From an uncultured Pseudomonas sp. (lineage in GTDB: Bacteria > Pseudomonadota > Gammaproteobacteria > Pseudomonadales > Pseudomonadaceae), in NCBI RefSeq assembly GCF_913774235.1, contig NZ_CAJYDW010000012.1, positions 496,001-560,000 on the forward strand: a stretch of DNA of 64,000 nucleotides, given 5' to 3'. The notes beneath the pieces are model-generated. The model did no database searches and was not told where the DNA came from. It worked only from the letters and a program-made list of their open reading frames with translations. A program made the position numbers and the translations under genes. Of this stretch, positions 1 to 8,183 are shown piece after piece; the stretch's first letter is position 1; every line of letters starts with the position of its first letter.

Positions 1-952
1 CCTCGATGGCCGTGGCGGTGGTCGCCGCCTGAGCCGGCGCGAACTGGCTGATGTAGAACCCGCACCCAATGAAACCCTCTGGTTGCACTGGGACCGTAGC
101 GTCCCCGAGGCCCAGGCCTGGCTGCGCCAGTCCAGCGGCCTGAGCGAGTTCGCCTGCGACCTGTTGCTCGAAGAGGCGACCCGTCCACGCCTGGTCAATC
201 AGCCTGACGACAGTCTGCTGCTGTTCCTGCGCGGGGTGAACCTCAACCCCGGTGCCGTCCCCGAAGACATGGTCTCGCTGCGGGTGTTCGTCGACCGACG
301 TCGAGTGATCTCCCTGCGCATGAGACCCATGAAGGCCGCTGCCGAGGTCCAGGAGGACCTGGAGGCGGGCATCGGTGCCCAGAGCGCCGGAGACCTGGTG
401 CTCTACCTCGCCAGCTACATGACCAGCCGGGTCGACGATCTGGTGCGGGGTCTCTCCGATCAGCTCGATGGTCTCGAAGAGCAGGTCGACCAGGACGAGA
501 GCAGCCTGCCCGATCACGCCCAGGTGCTGACCCTCAGGCGCCGGGCGACCGGACTGCGGCGCTACCTGGCCCCGCAACGCGACATCTACGCCGATCTCGC
601 CCGCGGCAAGCCCGCCTGGTTCGTCGAGGCGGACAGCCAGGGCTACTGGAGCGAACTGCACAACAGCCTGGTACGCAATCTGGAAGAACTCGAGGTCATG
701 CGCGAGCGGGTCGCGCTGCTGCAGGACGCCGAACAGCGGGCGACCACCGAAAAGACCAATCGCACCCTTTATCTGCTCGCCATCATCACCGGCTTCTTCC
801 TGCCCATCAGCTTCATCACCGGCCTGCTGGGGATGAACATGGGCGGCCTGCCGGGATCCTCGTCACCCTTCGGCTTCGTAGCCGCTTGCCTGCTGATCGC
901 CGCGGTGTCGCTCTTCCAGGTCTGGTTGTTCCGGCGACTGCGTTGGCTGTGA
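1..952 (+). CDS. cmaX: CorA-family divalent cation / zinc transporter, 5' end outside window
   Basis: Inner-membrane CorA-type cation transporter (CmaX/ZntB branch), with a large cytoplasmic N-terminal domain and two C-terminal membrane helices. The frame is open to the left edge (first whole codon at base 2). The TTG at 83 is internal, because the residues before it (a Gly/Arg-rich stretch, then SRRELAD) are typical of the family's N-terminal region. The C-terminus has helix 1 (TGFFLPISFITG), the GMN signature as GLLGMNMGG, helix 2 (FGFVAACLLIAAVSLFQ) and a basic tail. It is the first gene of the cmaX-crfX-cmpX-sigX-oprF block known from Pseudomonas and ends 48 bp before crfX. The substrate ion is not deducible; Mg, Zn, Co or Ni are the family options. 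Confidence 0.85.
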   Translation, partial: LDGRGGGRRLSRRELADVEPAPNETLWLHWDRSVPEAQAWLRQSSGLSEFACDLLLEEATRPRLVNQPDDSLLLFLRGVNLNPGAVPEDMVSLRVFVDRRRVISLRMRPMKAAAEVQEDLEAGIGAQSAGDLVLYLASYMTSRVDDLVRGLSDQLDGLEEQVDQDESSLPDHAQVLTLRRRATGLRRYLAPQRDIYADLARGKPAWFVEADSQGYWSELHNSLVRNLEELEVMRERVALLQDAEQRATTEKTNRTLYLLAIITGFFLPISFITGLLGMNMGGLPGSSSPFGFVAACLLIAAVSLFQVWLFRRLRWL

Positions 953-1000
953 CCCGCTTCCACCTCGCTGCGTCAAGAGAACACGACCAGCGAGGTGCCT

Positions 1001-1261
1001 ATGCACGATCCCTTCGAAGCGTCCCTCAAGGCGCTCCTCAATACCCCGGCGCAAGCCCAGGACGAGGAGGGCGATGATCAGGCCCGATTGCATCGGGTGC
1101 TCAAGACCGCCAACCGCCAGGTCGGTGCCGGCGCGCTCTTCGATCTGATCGGCCGCCACTGGATGTCGGCGCTGCTGATGGCGCTGGGCAATGGCGCCCC
1201 TCATCTGAAGCCGCGGTCCCGTCGCACCGGGCGGACCGATCCTTCTTCGCGGAGATCCTGA
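1001..1261 (+). CDS. crfX: CrfX small conserved protein
   Basis: 86-aa protein of unknown biochemical function, also called CfrX, found between cmaX and cmpX in Pseudomonas. ATG at 1001 is chosen over the in-frame GTG at 995 because GAGG lies 5 bp upstream of it. The protein begins MHDPFEASLKALLNTPA, has a central LHRVLKTANRQVGAGALFDLIG stretch with one hydrophobic amphipathic segment (WMSALLMALG), and ends in a basic SRRTGRTDPSSRRS tail. No signal peptide or known domain is visible. Identification rests on position and the conserved KTANRQVGAG-like core. It is probably co-transcribed with cmpX, which starts 5 bp after its stop. Confidence 0.75.
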   Translation: MHDPFEASLKALLNTPAQAQDEEGDDQARLHRVLKTANRQVGAGALFDLIGRHWMSALLMALGNGAPHLKPRSRRTGRTDPSSRRS

Positions 1262-1266
1262 AGTAG

Positions 1267-2091
1267 ATGGAATTCGATATCTGGACCCAAAGCCTGCTGT
1301 CCGCCATGACCACCCTGTGGAGCAAGGTGGCGGGCTTCATTCCCAATGTGTTCGGCGCCCTGGTGGTGATCCTGGCCGGTTTCGCCGTCGCCAAGATCCT
1401 CGATACCGTACTCTCCAAGGTGCTGGCCAAGCTCGGCCTGGACCGGGTACTCGCCGGCGCCGGGGTCACCAAGCAACTGGCCAAGATCGGCATCCGCATG
1501 CCGGTCACCACCTTGATCGGCCGCATCGTCTACTGGTTCGTGCTGCTGGTGTTCCTGGTCTCGGCCGCCGAGTCCCTGGGTCTGCAGCGCGTCTCTTCCA
1601 CTTTGGATGTCATGGCGCTCTATGTGCCGAAGATCTTCGGCGCGGCCCTGGTGCTGATCGTCGGTGTGCTGCTGGCACAGCTGGTCAGCGGCCTGGTCCA
1701 TGGCGCGGCCGAGGGCGTCGGCCTGGACTACGCCGCGGGCCTGGGGCGTCTCGCCCAGGGCCTGGTGATCATCATCTCGATCTCGGTCGCCGTCGGCCAA
1801 CTGGAGATCAAGACCGAACTGCTGAACATGGTCATCGCCATCGTGCTCACCGCCTTCGCCCTGGCCGCGGCCCTGGCGTTGGGGCTCGGTAGCCGGGGGC
1901 TGGTCTCGCAGATTCTGGCCGGCATCTATGTGCGCGAACTCTATGAAGTGGGCCAGTGGGTGACCCTGGCGGACGTCGAAGGCGAGATCGAGGAAATCGG
2001 TACCGCAAAAACCCTCATCTTGACCGAGGAGGGCGATATCGTTTCGCTGCCGAACCGTCTATTACTGGAGGCTCAGGTGCGCAGCCGCTGA
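1267..2091 (+). CDS. cmpX: MscS-family mechanosensitive channel-like protein CmpX
   Basis: 274-aa inner-membrane protein of the small-conductance mechanosensitive channel superfamily. Several hydrophobic helices are visible near residues 25-45, 78-100, 115-140, 155-180 and 190-220. They are followed by a short MscS-like beta domain (VGQWVTLADVEGEIEEIG, then TLILTEEGDIVSLPNRLLLE). The VxGEVEEI and hxPN motifs are typical of the MscS fold. The protein ends soon after the beta domain, without the long C-terminal alpha/beta cage of E. coli MscS, as expected for CmpX. It lies directly upstream of sigX, and its 3' end carries the -35 of a likely sigX promoter. In other Pseudomonas, CmpX affects envelope stress and SigX activity; that link is known for the family and not shown here. 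Confidence 0.85.
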   Translation: MEFDIWTQSLLSAMTTLWSKVAGFIPNVFGALVVILAGFAVAKILDTVLSKVLAKLGLDRVLAGAGVTKQLAKIGIRMPVTTLIGRIVYWFVLLVFLVSAAESLGLQRVSSTLDVMALYVPKIFGAALVLIVGVLLAQLVSGLVHGAAEGVGLDYAAGLGRLAQGLVIIISISVAVGQLEIKTELLNMVIAIVLTAFALAAALALGLGSRGLVSQILAGIYVRELYEVGQWVTLADVEGEIEEIGTAKTLILTEEGDIVSLPNRLLLEAQVRSR

Positions 2092-2116
2092 CAGGCGCTG
2101 CGGAGATGGCTATCAT
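2088..2116 (+). promoter_or_regulatory. Probable sigma70 promoter of sigX
   Basis: CTGACA (2088-2093), a 17-bp spacer, then TATCAT (2111-2116) is a good sigma70-type match. It overlaps the cmpX stop codon and lies 31 bp before the sigX start. A small palindrome CCAA-TTT-TTGG follows at 2122-2132 in the leader. It would let sigX be transcribed independently of cmaX-crfX-cmpX. Confidence 0.5.
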
Positions 2117-2147
2117 GCCCGCCAATTTTTGGTAGTCATCTTCCGTC

Positions 2148-2732
2148 TTGAACAAGTCCGCCCCCTATGCCTACGACCCGACCTCGCTCAGTGACGAAGA
2201 GCTGGTGCAGCGTGCGCATGGTGAACTCTTCCACGTGACGCGAGCCTACGAAGAACTCATGCGCCGCTATCAGCGCACCCTGTTCAACGTCTGCGCCCGC
2301 TACCTGGGGAACGACCGGGATGCGGACGATGTCTGCCAGGAGATCATGCTGAAGGTGCTTTACGGTTTGAAGAATTTCGAGGGGAAATCGAAATTCAAGA
2401 CCTGGCTGTACAGCATTACGTACAACGAGTGCATCACTCAGTACCGCAAGGAGCGCCGCAAGCGGCGACTGGTGGAGGCATTAAGCCTGGATCCGATGGA
2501 AGAAGCCTCGGAAGAACGGGCGCCGAAGCTGGAAGAAAAGGGAGGGATGGATCGCTGGCTGGTCCATGTGGGGCAGGTCGATCGGGAGATTCTGGTGCTG
2601 CGCTTCGTCGCCGAGCTGGAGTTCCAGGAGATCGCCGATATCATGCACATGGGCCTCAGCGCCACCAAGATGCGATACAAGCGGGCACTCGACAAACTGC
2701 GTGACAAGTTCGCAGCTGAAGTTGAGAGCTGA
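2148..2732 (+). CDS. sigX: ECF RNA polymerase sigma factor SigX
   Basis: 194-aa extracytoplasmic-function sigma factor that directs transcription of oprF and many envelope and lipid genes in Pseudomonas. Region 2 (FNVCARYLGNDRDADDVCQEIMLKVLYGLKNFEGKSKFKTWLYSI) binds core polymerase and the -10 element. Region 4 (DREILVLRFVAELEFQEIADIMHMGLSATKMRYKRALDKLR) is the -35-binding helix-turn-helix. The start is a TTG codon giving MNKSAPYAYDP, which matches the N-terminal style of known SigX; no strong Shine-Dalgarno is seen, suggesting weak translation. No anti-sigma gene is adjacent, as usual for sigX. The gene lies 100 bp upstream of oprF. Confidence 0.92.
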   Translation: MNKSAPYAYDPTSLSDEELVQRAHGELFHVTRAYEELMRRYQRTLFNVCARYLGNDRDADDVCQEIMLKVLYGLKNFEGKSKFKTWLYSITYNECITQYRKERRKRRLVEALSLDPMEEASEERAPKLEEKGGMDRWLVHVGQVDREILVLRFVAELEFQEIADIMHMGLSATKMRYKRALDKLRDKFAAEVES

Positions 2733-2757
2733 CGGGATGAGTCTGCCGTAAGTTTTT

Positions 2758-2783
2758 GAACTTCACGAAAACTTGTTGTCGAA
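2758..2783 (+). promoter_or_regulatory. Candidate ECF (SigX-type) promoter of oprF
   Basis: GAACTT at 2758-2763 equals the canonical ECF -35 core. It is followed after 15 bp by TCGAA (2779-2783) as a possible -10. The pair sits 50-75 bp upstream of the oprF ATG, directly after sigX. The -10 and spacing are not an exact consensus, so this is an inference from position and the -35. Confidence 0.35.
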
Positions 2784-2832
2784 GCCTCCGGAGATTGCCG
2801 GAATTAGTACCACTAGAATGGGGATACAAAGG

Positions 2833-3888
2833 ATGAAACTGAAGAGCACCTTGGGCGTCGTTATCGGCTCCCTGCTGGCAAGCGCCTCGCTGAGCGCCCT
2901 GGCACAAGGTCAAGGCGCCGTCGAGACTGAGCTGTTCGGCAGCCGTCTGTTCACCGACAGCCAGCGCAACATGACCAATGCTGACCTCTACGGTGGCTCC
3001 GTTGGCTACTTCCTGACCGACGACGTCGAGCTGGCGCTGTCCTACGGTGAGTACCACAACGCCCGTGGCGACCATGACCTGGGCCACAAGAACATCAAGG
3101 GCAGCCTGGCCGCTCTGGACGCCTACTACCACTTCGGTCAGCCGGGTGTGGGCCTGCGTCCCTACGTGTCCGGTGGCTTCGCTCACCAGTCCATCAGCAA
3201 CCGCGACATCAACGAAGGTGGTCGTGACCGTTCCACCTACGCCAACGTCGGCGCTGGTCTGAAGTACTACTTCACCGAGAACCTGTACGCCCGTACCGGC
3301 GTACAAGCCAACTACAACATCGACTACGGCGACACCGAGTGGAGCGCTGCTGTAGGTGTTGGTCTGAACTTCGGTGGTTCCACCAAGAAAGCCGTTGCCC
3401 CGGCTCCGGCCCCGGCTCCCGTTGCCGACGTCTGCACCGACTCCGACAACGACGGCGTCTGCGACAACGTCGACAAGTGCCCGAACACCCCGGCCAACGT
3501 CACCGTTGACGCTACCGGCTGCCCGGCTGCTGCCGAAACCGTTCGCGTCGAGCTGGACGTGAAATTCGATTTCGACAAGGCCGTGGTCAAGCCCAACAGC
3601 TACGCCGACATCAAGAACCTGGCTGACTTCATGCAGCAGTACCCGCAGACCACTACTACCGTTGAAGGCCACACTGACTCCGTCGGCACCGACGCCTACA
3701 ACCAGAAGCTGTCTGAGCGTCGTGCCAATGCCGTGCGTAACGTGCTGGTCAACCAGTACGGCGTGCAAGGCAGCCGCGTTAACGCCGTTGGTTACGGTGA
3801 GTCCCGTCCGGTTGCGGACAACTCCACCGAAGCTGGCCGCGCCGTTAACCGTCGCGTAGAAGCTGAAGTCGAAGCTCAGGCCAAGTAA
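2833..3888 (+). CDS. oprF: Major outer-membrane porin OprF
   Basis: 351-aa major outer-membrane protein linking the outer membrane to peptidoglycan and forming a slow porin. It has a signal peptide (MKLKSTLGVVIGSLLASASLSALA, cleavage near residue 24), an N-terminal eight-stranded OmpA-like barrel to about residue 180, and an Ala/Pro hinge (APAPAPAPVADV). Next comes a four-cysteine, Asp-rich thrombospondin-3-like segment (CTDSDNDGVCDNVDKCPNTP...GCP). The C-terminal OmpA peptidoglycan-binding domain carries VEGHTDSVGTDAYNQKLSERRA. ATG 2833 is chosen because translation from it gives a clean signal peptide; the frame is open further upstream. It is followed by a strong intrinsic terminator. Expression in the genus depends partly on SigX. 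Confidence 0.97.
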   Translation: MKLKSTLGVVIGSLLASASLSALAQGQGAVETELFGSRLFTDSQRNMTNADLYGGSVGYFLTDDVELALSYGEYHNARGDHDLGHKNIKGSLAALDAYYHFGQPGVGLRPYVSGGFAHQSISNRDINEGGRDRSTYANVGAGLKYYFTENLYARTGVQANYNIDYGDTEWSAAVGVGLNFGGSTKKAVAPAPAPAPVADVCTDSDNDGVCDNVDKCPNTPANVTVDATGCPAAAETVRVELDVKFDFDKAVVKPNSYADIKNLADFMQQYPQTTTTVEGHTDSVGTDAYNQKLSERRANAVRNVLVNQYGVQGSRVNAVGYGESRPVADNSTEAGRAVNRRVEAEVEAQAK

Positions 3889-3905
3889 TTAGCCTGATCT
3901 AGATG

Positions 3906-3936
3906 CAAAAAAGCCCGCCTAGTGCGGGCTTTTTTG
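3906..3936 (+). terminator. Rho-independent terminator after oprF
   Basis: A-rich lead, stem AGCCCGC / GCGGGCT with a CTAGT loop region, then a run of six T. It lies 18 bp after the oprF stop and would work in both directions. Confidence 0.9.
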
Positions 3937-3977
3937 TGCCTGCCGATTCCGTTCCATAATCGGGCGGAAGGCAGCCA

Positions 3978-4004
3978 TAAAAAACCCCGCCGAGGCGGGG
4001 TTCT
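3978..4004 (-). terminator. Rho-independent terminator of gltA
   Basis: Read on the minus strand, GAACCCCGCC, a short loop and GGCGGGGTTTTTT form a GC-rich hairpin with a T tract just downstream of the gltA stop. Confidence 0.88.
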
Positions 4005-4020
4005 GCACGACGCGACTGAA

Positions 4021-5301
4021 TCAGCCGCGATCGTCCGGAATGTCGCGTTGGGTCACGCCGGTGTACAGCTGGCGCGGGCGGCCGATCTTGTACGGACCGG
4101 ACAGCATTTCCTGCCAGTGCGAGATCCAGCCAACGGTACGGGCCATGGCGAAGATCACGGTAAACATGCTGGTCGGGATACCGATCGCCTTGAGGATGAT
4201 GCCGGAGTAGAAGTCCACGTTCGGGTAGAGGTTACGCTCGACGAAATAGGAATCCTTCCGGGCCAGCTCTTCCAGGCGCATGGCCAGTTCCAGCTGCGGA
4301 TCGTTGATACCCAGTTCGGCCAGGACCTCGTCGCAGGTCTTCTTCATCACCGTGGCACGCGGATCGAAATTCTTGTACACGCGATGGCCGAAGCCCATTA
4401 GCTTGAACGGATCGTTCTTGTCCTTGGCCTTGGCCACGAACTTGTCGATGTTGGCGACGTCACCGATCTCGTCCAGCATCTTCAGCACCGCCTCGTTGGC
4501 GCCCCCATGCGCCGGACCCCAAAGAGCGGCGATGCCCGCGGCGATACAGGCGAAGGGGTTGGCACCCGAAGAACCGGCCAGGCGGACGGTGGAGGTGGAG
4601 GCATTCTGCTCGTGATCGGCGTGCAGGATGAAGATGCGATCCATGGCGCGCGCCAGCACCGGGCTGATCGGTTTTTCCTCGCACGGGGTGTTGAACATCA
4701 TGTGCAGGAAGTTTTCCGAATACCCCAGGTTGTTGCGGGGGTACATCATCGGCTGGCCCATGGAGTACTTGTGCACCATGGCGGCCAGGGTCGGCATCTT
4801 GGCGATCAGGCGCATCGCCGAGATCTCGCGGTGCTGCGGATCGGTGATGTCCAGGGAGTCGTGGTAGAAGGCCGAGAGGGCGCCGACCACACCGCACATG
4901 ATGGCCATGGGGTGGGCGTCGCGGCGGAAGCCGTTGAAGAAGTTCTTCAGTTGTTCGTGAACCATGGTGTGGTTCTTGATGGTATCGACGAACTCCGCTT
5001 TTTCTTGCGTGTTCGGCAATTCACCCTTGAGCAGCAGGTAACAGGTCTCGAGATAGTCGGATTTCTCCGCCAATTGCTCGATGGGATAGCCGCGGTGCAG
5101 CAGGATGCCCTTGTCACCATCGATGTAGGTGATCTTGGACTCGCAGGACGCGGTGGACATGAAGCCCGGGTCGAAGGTGAACACACCAGTGGAGGTGAGG
5201 TTGCGAACATCGATCACGTCCGGGCCAAGCGTGCCGGACATAACGGGCAGGTCAACCGGATCCGCTCCCGAGATGATCAACTGCGCTTTCTTGTCAGCCA
5301 T
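4021..5301 (-). CDS. gltA: Citrate synthase (type I, hexameric)
   Basis: 426-aa citrate synthase that condenses oxaloacetate and acetyl-CoA to citrate, the entry step of the TCA cycle. Length and sequence match the NADH-sensitive hexameric enzyme of Gram-negative bacteria. Active-site residues are visible in [11 protein letters not shown] (His near 264), [13 protein letters not shown] (His near 305 plus substrate Arg) and NVDFYSG (Asp near 362, E. coli numbering). A strong ribosome binding site, AAGGAGG, precedes the ATG. It is transcribed away from sdhCDAB across a 346-bp divergent promoter region and ends at its own terminator facing oprF. Confidence 0.98.
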   Translation of the reverse strand: MADKKAQLIISGADPVDLPVMSGTLGPDVIDVRNLTSTGVFTFDPGFMSTASCESKITYIDGDKGILLHRGYPIEQLAEKSDYLETCYLLLKGELPNTQEKAEFVDTIKNHTMVHEQLKNFFNGFRRDAHPMAIMCGVVGALSAFYHDSLDITDPQHREISAMRLIAKMPTLAAMVHKYSMGQPMMYPRNNLGYSENFLHMMFNTPCEEKPISPVLARAMDRIFILHADHEQNASTSTVRLAGSSGANPFACIAAGIAALWGPAHGGANEAVLKMLDEIGDVANIDKFVAKAKDKNDPFKLMGFGHRVYKNFDPRATVMKKTCDEVLAELGINDPQLELAMRLEELARKDSYFVERNLYPNVDFYSGIILKAIGIPTSMFTVIFAMARTVGWISHWQEMLSGPYKIGRPRQLYTGVTQRDIPDDRG

Positions 5302-5359
5302 TAGGCCTCCTTATTTTGCTTTGAAATCATCAATAAACCCTCCACTCAGGGCCTCGCTT

Positions 5360-5387
5360 ACTATAGAGGGATAAATTTGAAAGTCAA
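5360..5387 (-). promoter_or_regulatory. Sigma70 promoter of gltA
   Basis: On the minus strand, TTGACT (5382-5387), a 16-bp spacer and TATAGT (5360-5365). The start site would lie about 50 bp upstream of the gltA ATG. The surrounding DNA is distinctly AT-rich compared with the window. Confidence 0.7.
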
Positions 5388-5499
5388 TTTACGAAAATAT
5401 CACCCTAAAGGCTCTTTCTGGGCAGATTGTGCGGCGAAAAGACATTAACACGCAGGCTTCTGAATATCAGCTGGCGACGTCGGAATCGGGCATCCGCGT

Positions 5500-5528
5500 T
5501 TGTCATGAGTAGGCTAACTGTCTATAAT
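5500..5528 (+). promoter_or_regulatory. Sigma70 promoter of sdhCDAB
   Basis: TTGTCA (5500-5505), a 17-bp spacer and a perfect TATAAT (5523-5528). This is the strongest sigma70 match seen in the window. It would give a leader of roughly 110 nt before sdhC. Confidence 0.75.
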
Positions 5529-5532
5529 TCTC

Positions 5533-5647
5533 GCCCGACCGTACCGGGTCGGTAAGCCTGATGCCGAGCGGTCGGCGCTTCCTTGCGGAAGCGCTTAGCA
5601 GATGTGGGATCTCCTATAACTAGCCCGACCGCAATTGGGCCCTCAGT
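5533..5647 (+). other. Structured 5' leader of the sdhCDAB mRNA
   Basis: The untranslated stretch between the sdh promoter and the sdhC start holds two hairpins. The first is CCCGACC/GGGTCGG near 5534-5552. The second is a perfect 8-bp stem, GCGCTTCC-TTGC-GGAAGCGC, at 5575-5594. Neither is followed by a T run, so they are not intrinsic terminators; they may stabilise the mRNA or be sites for post-transcriptional control. No open reading frame of note lies here. Confidence 0.4.
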
Positions 5648-6034
5648 GTGAAAGAAGCCGTGAATAGCAAACGACCTGTAAACCTAGATCTCAGGACCAT
5701 CAAACTTCCTATCACAGCTTATACCTCGATCCTTCACCGTATCTCCGGCGTCATCCTGTTCCTCGGCATCGCGGTAATGCTCTATGGGCTGCACCTGTCG
5801 CTGGGTAGCGAGGAAGGCTTCGGTCAGGTGAAAGCTTTTCTGGCGCATCCGCTGGTCAAGCTCGTGATCTGGGGTCTGCTGTCCGCGTTGCTCTACCACC
5901 TGGTCGCCGGCATTCGGCACCTGATCATGGACGGTGGTGCCGGCGAAACCCTGCAGGGTGGCAAGCTGGGCGCGCAGCTAGTGCTGGTCATTTCCGCAGT
6001 TCTGATCATTCTGGCAGGGGTTTGGGTATGGTAA
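5648..6034 (+). CDS. sdhC: Succinate dehydrogenase cytochrome b556 subunit
   Basis: 128-aa membrane anchor of complex II that helps bind heme b and ubiquinone. It has three transmembrane helices (TSILHRISGVILFLGIAVML, LVKLVIWGLLSALLYHLVAGIRHLI, LGAQLVLVISAVLIILAGVWVW). The family signature HRxSGV sits near residue 30, and the heme-ligand region LLYHLVAGIRHL near residue 85. The start is GTG at 5648, giving MKEAVNSKRPVNLDLRTI as in other Pseudomonas SdhC. Its stop overlaps the sdhD start by 7 bp, so the two are translationally coupled. Confidence 0.95.
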   Translation: MKEAVNSKRPVNLDLRTIKLPITAYTSILHRISGVILFLGIAVMLYGLHLSLGSEEGFGQVKAFLAHPLVKLVIWGLLSALLYHLVAGIRHLIMDGGAGETLQGGKLGAQLVLVISAVLIILAGVWVW

Positions 6035-6396
6035 CCAACGTCACCAATCTTTCGCGTTCCGGTCTCTACGACTGGATGGCGCAACGGGTCTCGGCAGTCG
6101 TCCTCGCGGTCTACTTCCTCTTCATCATCGGCTATCTGATCCTTCACCCAGGGCTCACCTTCGAGCAATGGCATGGCCTGTTCTCCCACACCCTGATGCG
6201 CATCTTCAGCCTGCTGGCGCTGGTGTCCATCTGCGTTCATGCGTGGGTCGGTATGTGGACCATCTCCACCGACTACCTGACCACCATGGCGATCGGCAAG
6301 GGTGCCACCGCCGTGCGTTTCCTCTTCCAGGCGGTATGCGGGTTCGCGATGTTCGCGTTCTTCGTCTGGGGCGTGCAGATCTTCTGGGGTGTTTGA
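6028..6396 (+). CDS. sdhD: Succinate dehydrogenase hydrophobic anchor subunit
   Basis: 122-aa second membrane anchor of complex II. It has three predicted helices (VVLAVYFLFIIGYLILH, IFSLLALVSICVHAWVGMWTIS, FLFQAVCGFAMFAFFVWGVQIFW). The SICVHAWVGMWTISTDYL region supplies the second heme ligand His and the quinone-site residues. ATG 6028 is chosen over the upstream TTG at 6022 because it gives the usual MVTNVTNLSRSGLYDWMAQR N-terminus. It ends 3 bp before sdhA. Confidence 0.95.
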   Translation: MVTNVTNLSRSGLYDWMAQRVSAVVLAVYFLFIIGYLILHPGLTFEQWHGLFSHTLMRIFSLLALVSICVHAWVGMWTISTDYLTTMAIGKGATAVRFLFQAVCGFAMFAFFVWGVQIFWGV

Positions 6397-6399
6397 TCT

Positions 6400-8172
6400 A
6401 TGTCCACAATTCGTCATATTTCGTTTGATGCCATCATCGTAGGTGGCGGCGGCGCCGGTATGCGCGCAGCCCTGCAACTGGCCCAGTCCGGACACAAGAC
6501 CGCGGTGATCACCAAGGTCTTCCCGACGCGTTCCCATACCGTGTCCGCCCAGGGCGGCATCACCTGCGCCATCGCCTCGGCCGACCCGAACGACGACTGG
6601 CGCTGGCACATGTACGACACCGTCAAGGGCTCCGACTACATCGGTGACCAGGACGCCATCGAATACATGTGTTCCGTAGGCCCGGAAGCGGTGTTCGAAC
6701 TCGAGCACATGGGTCTGCCGTTCTCCCGTACCGAACAGGGCCGCATCTATCAGCGTCCCTTCGGTGGCCAGTCCAAGGACTACGGCAAGGGTGGCCAGGC
6801 TGCCCGTACCTGTGCCGCAGCCGACCGTACCGGTCATGCCCTGCTGCACACGCTTTATCAGGGCAACCTGAAGAACAACACCGTGTTCCTCAACGAGTGG
6901 TACGCCGTGGACCTGGTGAAGAACCAGGACGGCGTCGTCGTCGGCGTCATCGCCATCTGCATCGAGACCGGCGAGACCGTCTACGTCAAGGCCAAGGCCA
7001 CCGTGCTGGCCACCGGCGGTGCTGGCCGTATCTATGCCTCCACCACCAATGCCCTGATCAACACCGGTGACGGCGTCGGCATGGCCCTGCGCGCCGGCGT
7101 GCCGGTGCAGGACATCGAGATGTGGCAGTTCCACCCGACCGGCATCGCCGGCGCCGGGGTACTGGTCACCGAAGGTTGCCGTGGTGAGGGTGGTTACCTG
7201 ATCAACAAGCACGGCGAGCGTTTCATGGAGCGTTATGCGCCCAACGCCAAGGACCTGGCCGGTCGCGACGTGGTCGCCCGTTCCATGGTCAAGGAAGTGC
7301 TGGCCGGCAATGGCTGTGGTCCCGATGGCGACCACGTGCTGCTGAAGCTGGACCACCTGGGCGAAGAGGTGCTGCACAGCCGCCTGCCCGGCATCTGCGA
7401 ACTGTCCAAGACCTTCGCCCATGTCGATCCGGTCGTCGCACCGGTTCCCGTGATCCCCACCTGCCACTATATGATGGGCGGCATCGCCACCAACATTCAT
7501 GGCCAGGCCATCACTCAGGACGCCAACGGCAACGACAAGATCATCGAAGGCCTGTTCGCCGTGGGCGAAGTAGCCTGCGTGTCCGTGCACGGTGCCAATC
7601 GCCTGGGTGGTAACTCGCTGCTCGATCTGGTGGTCTTCGGCCGTGCGGCTGGCCTGCACTTGGAGAAGGCGCTCAAGGACGGCATCGAGCACCGCGGTGC
7701 TTCCGAGACCGACCTGGAGGCCTCGCTGCAGCGCCTGTCCGGCGTCAACGAGCGCACCACCGGCGAAGACGTCGCGACCCTGCGCAAGCAATTGCAGACC
7801 TGCATGCAGAACTACTTCGGGGTGTTCCGCACCGGTGAGTACATGCAGAAGGGCATCGCCGAGCTGGCCCAGCTGCGCGAGCGCATCGCCAAGGTCAAGA
7901 TCAACGACAAGAGCCAGGGCTTCAACACCGCCCGCATCGAAGCCCTCGAGCTGCAGAACCTGCTCGAAGTGGCCGAAGCGACCGCTATCGCCGCCGAGAA
8001 CCGCAAGGAGTCCCGCGGCGCCCACGCTCGCGAAGACTTCGAAGAGCGTGACGACGAGAACTGGCTGTGCCACACCCTCTATTTCCCCGGTGAAAAGCGG
8101 GTCTCCAAGCGTGGAGTCAATTTCGCGCCCAAGACCGTACCGATGTTCGAACCCAAGGTTCGGACTTACTAA
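6400..8172 (+). CDS. sdhA: Succinate dehydrogenase flavoprotein subunit
   Basis: 590-aa catalytic subunit that oxidises succinate to fumarate with covalently bound FAD. The Rossmann motif [10 protein letters not shown] lies near residues 16-25, and the flavinylation motif [11 protein letters not shown] contains the FAD-linked His near 45. Substrate-site residues appear in HPTGI, HYMMGGI and [15 protein letters not shown]. The C-terminal domain ([12 protein letters not shown]) is complete. Length equals the family norm. It lies between sdhD and sdhB. Confidence 0.98.
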   Translation: MSTIRHISFDAIIVGGGGAGMRAALQLAQSGHKTAVITKVFPTRSHTVSAQGGITCAIASADPNDDWRWHMYDTVKGSDYIGDQDAIEYMCSVGPEAVFELEHMGLPFSRTEQGRIYQRPFGGQSKDYGKGGQAARTCAAADRTGHALLHTLYQGNLKNNTVFLNEWYAVDLVKNQDGVVVGVIAICIETGETVYVKAKATVLATGGAGRIYASTTNALINTGDGVGMALRAGVPVQDIEMWQFHPTGIAGAGVLVTEGCRGEGGYLINKHGERFMERYAPNAKDLAGRDVVARSMVKEVLAGNGCGPDGDHVLLKLDHLGEEVLHSRLPGICELSKTFAHVDPVVAPVPVIPTCHYMMGGIATNIHGQAITQDANGNDKIIEGLFAVGEVACVSVHGANRLGGNSLLDLVVFGRAAGLHLEKALKDGIEHRGASETDLEASLQRLSGVNERTTGEDVATLRKQLQTCMQNYFGVFRTGEYMQKGIAELAQLRERIAKVKINDKSQGFNTARIEALELQNLLEVAEATAIAAENRKESRGAHAREDFEERDDENWLCHTLYFPGEKRVSKRGVNFAPKTVPMFEPKVRTY

Positions 8173-8183
8173 AGGTGACCACC

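Noticed and set aside
5893-8073. Very long open frame on the minus strand across sdhA.
   Set aside because: It mirrors the GC-rich codon pattern of sdhA and has repetitive Val/Gly/His composition with no recognised domain. Similar antisense frames occur opposite sucA (9036-11888), lpd/sucC (13219-15708), htpG and others.
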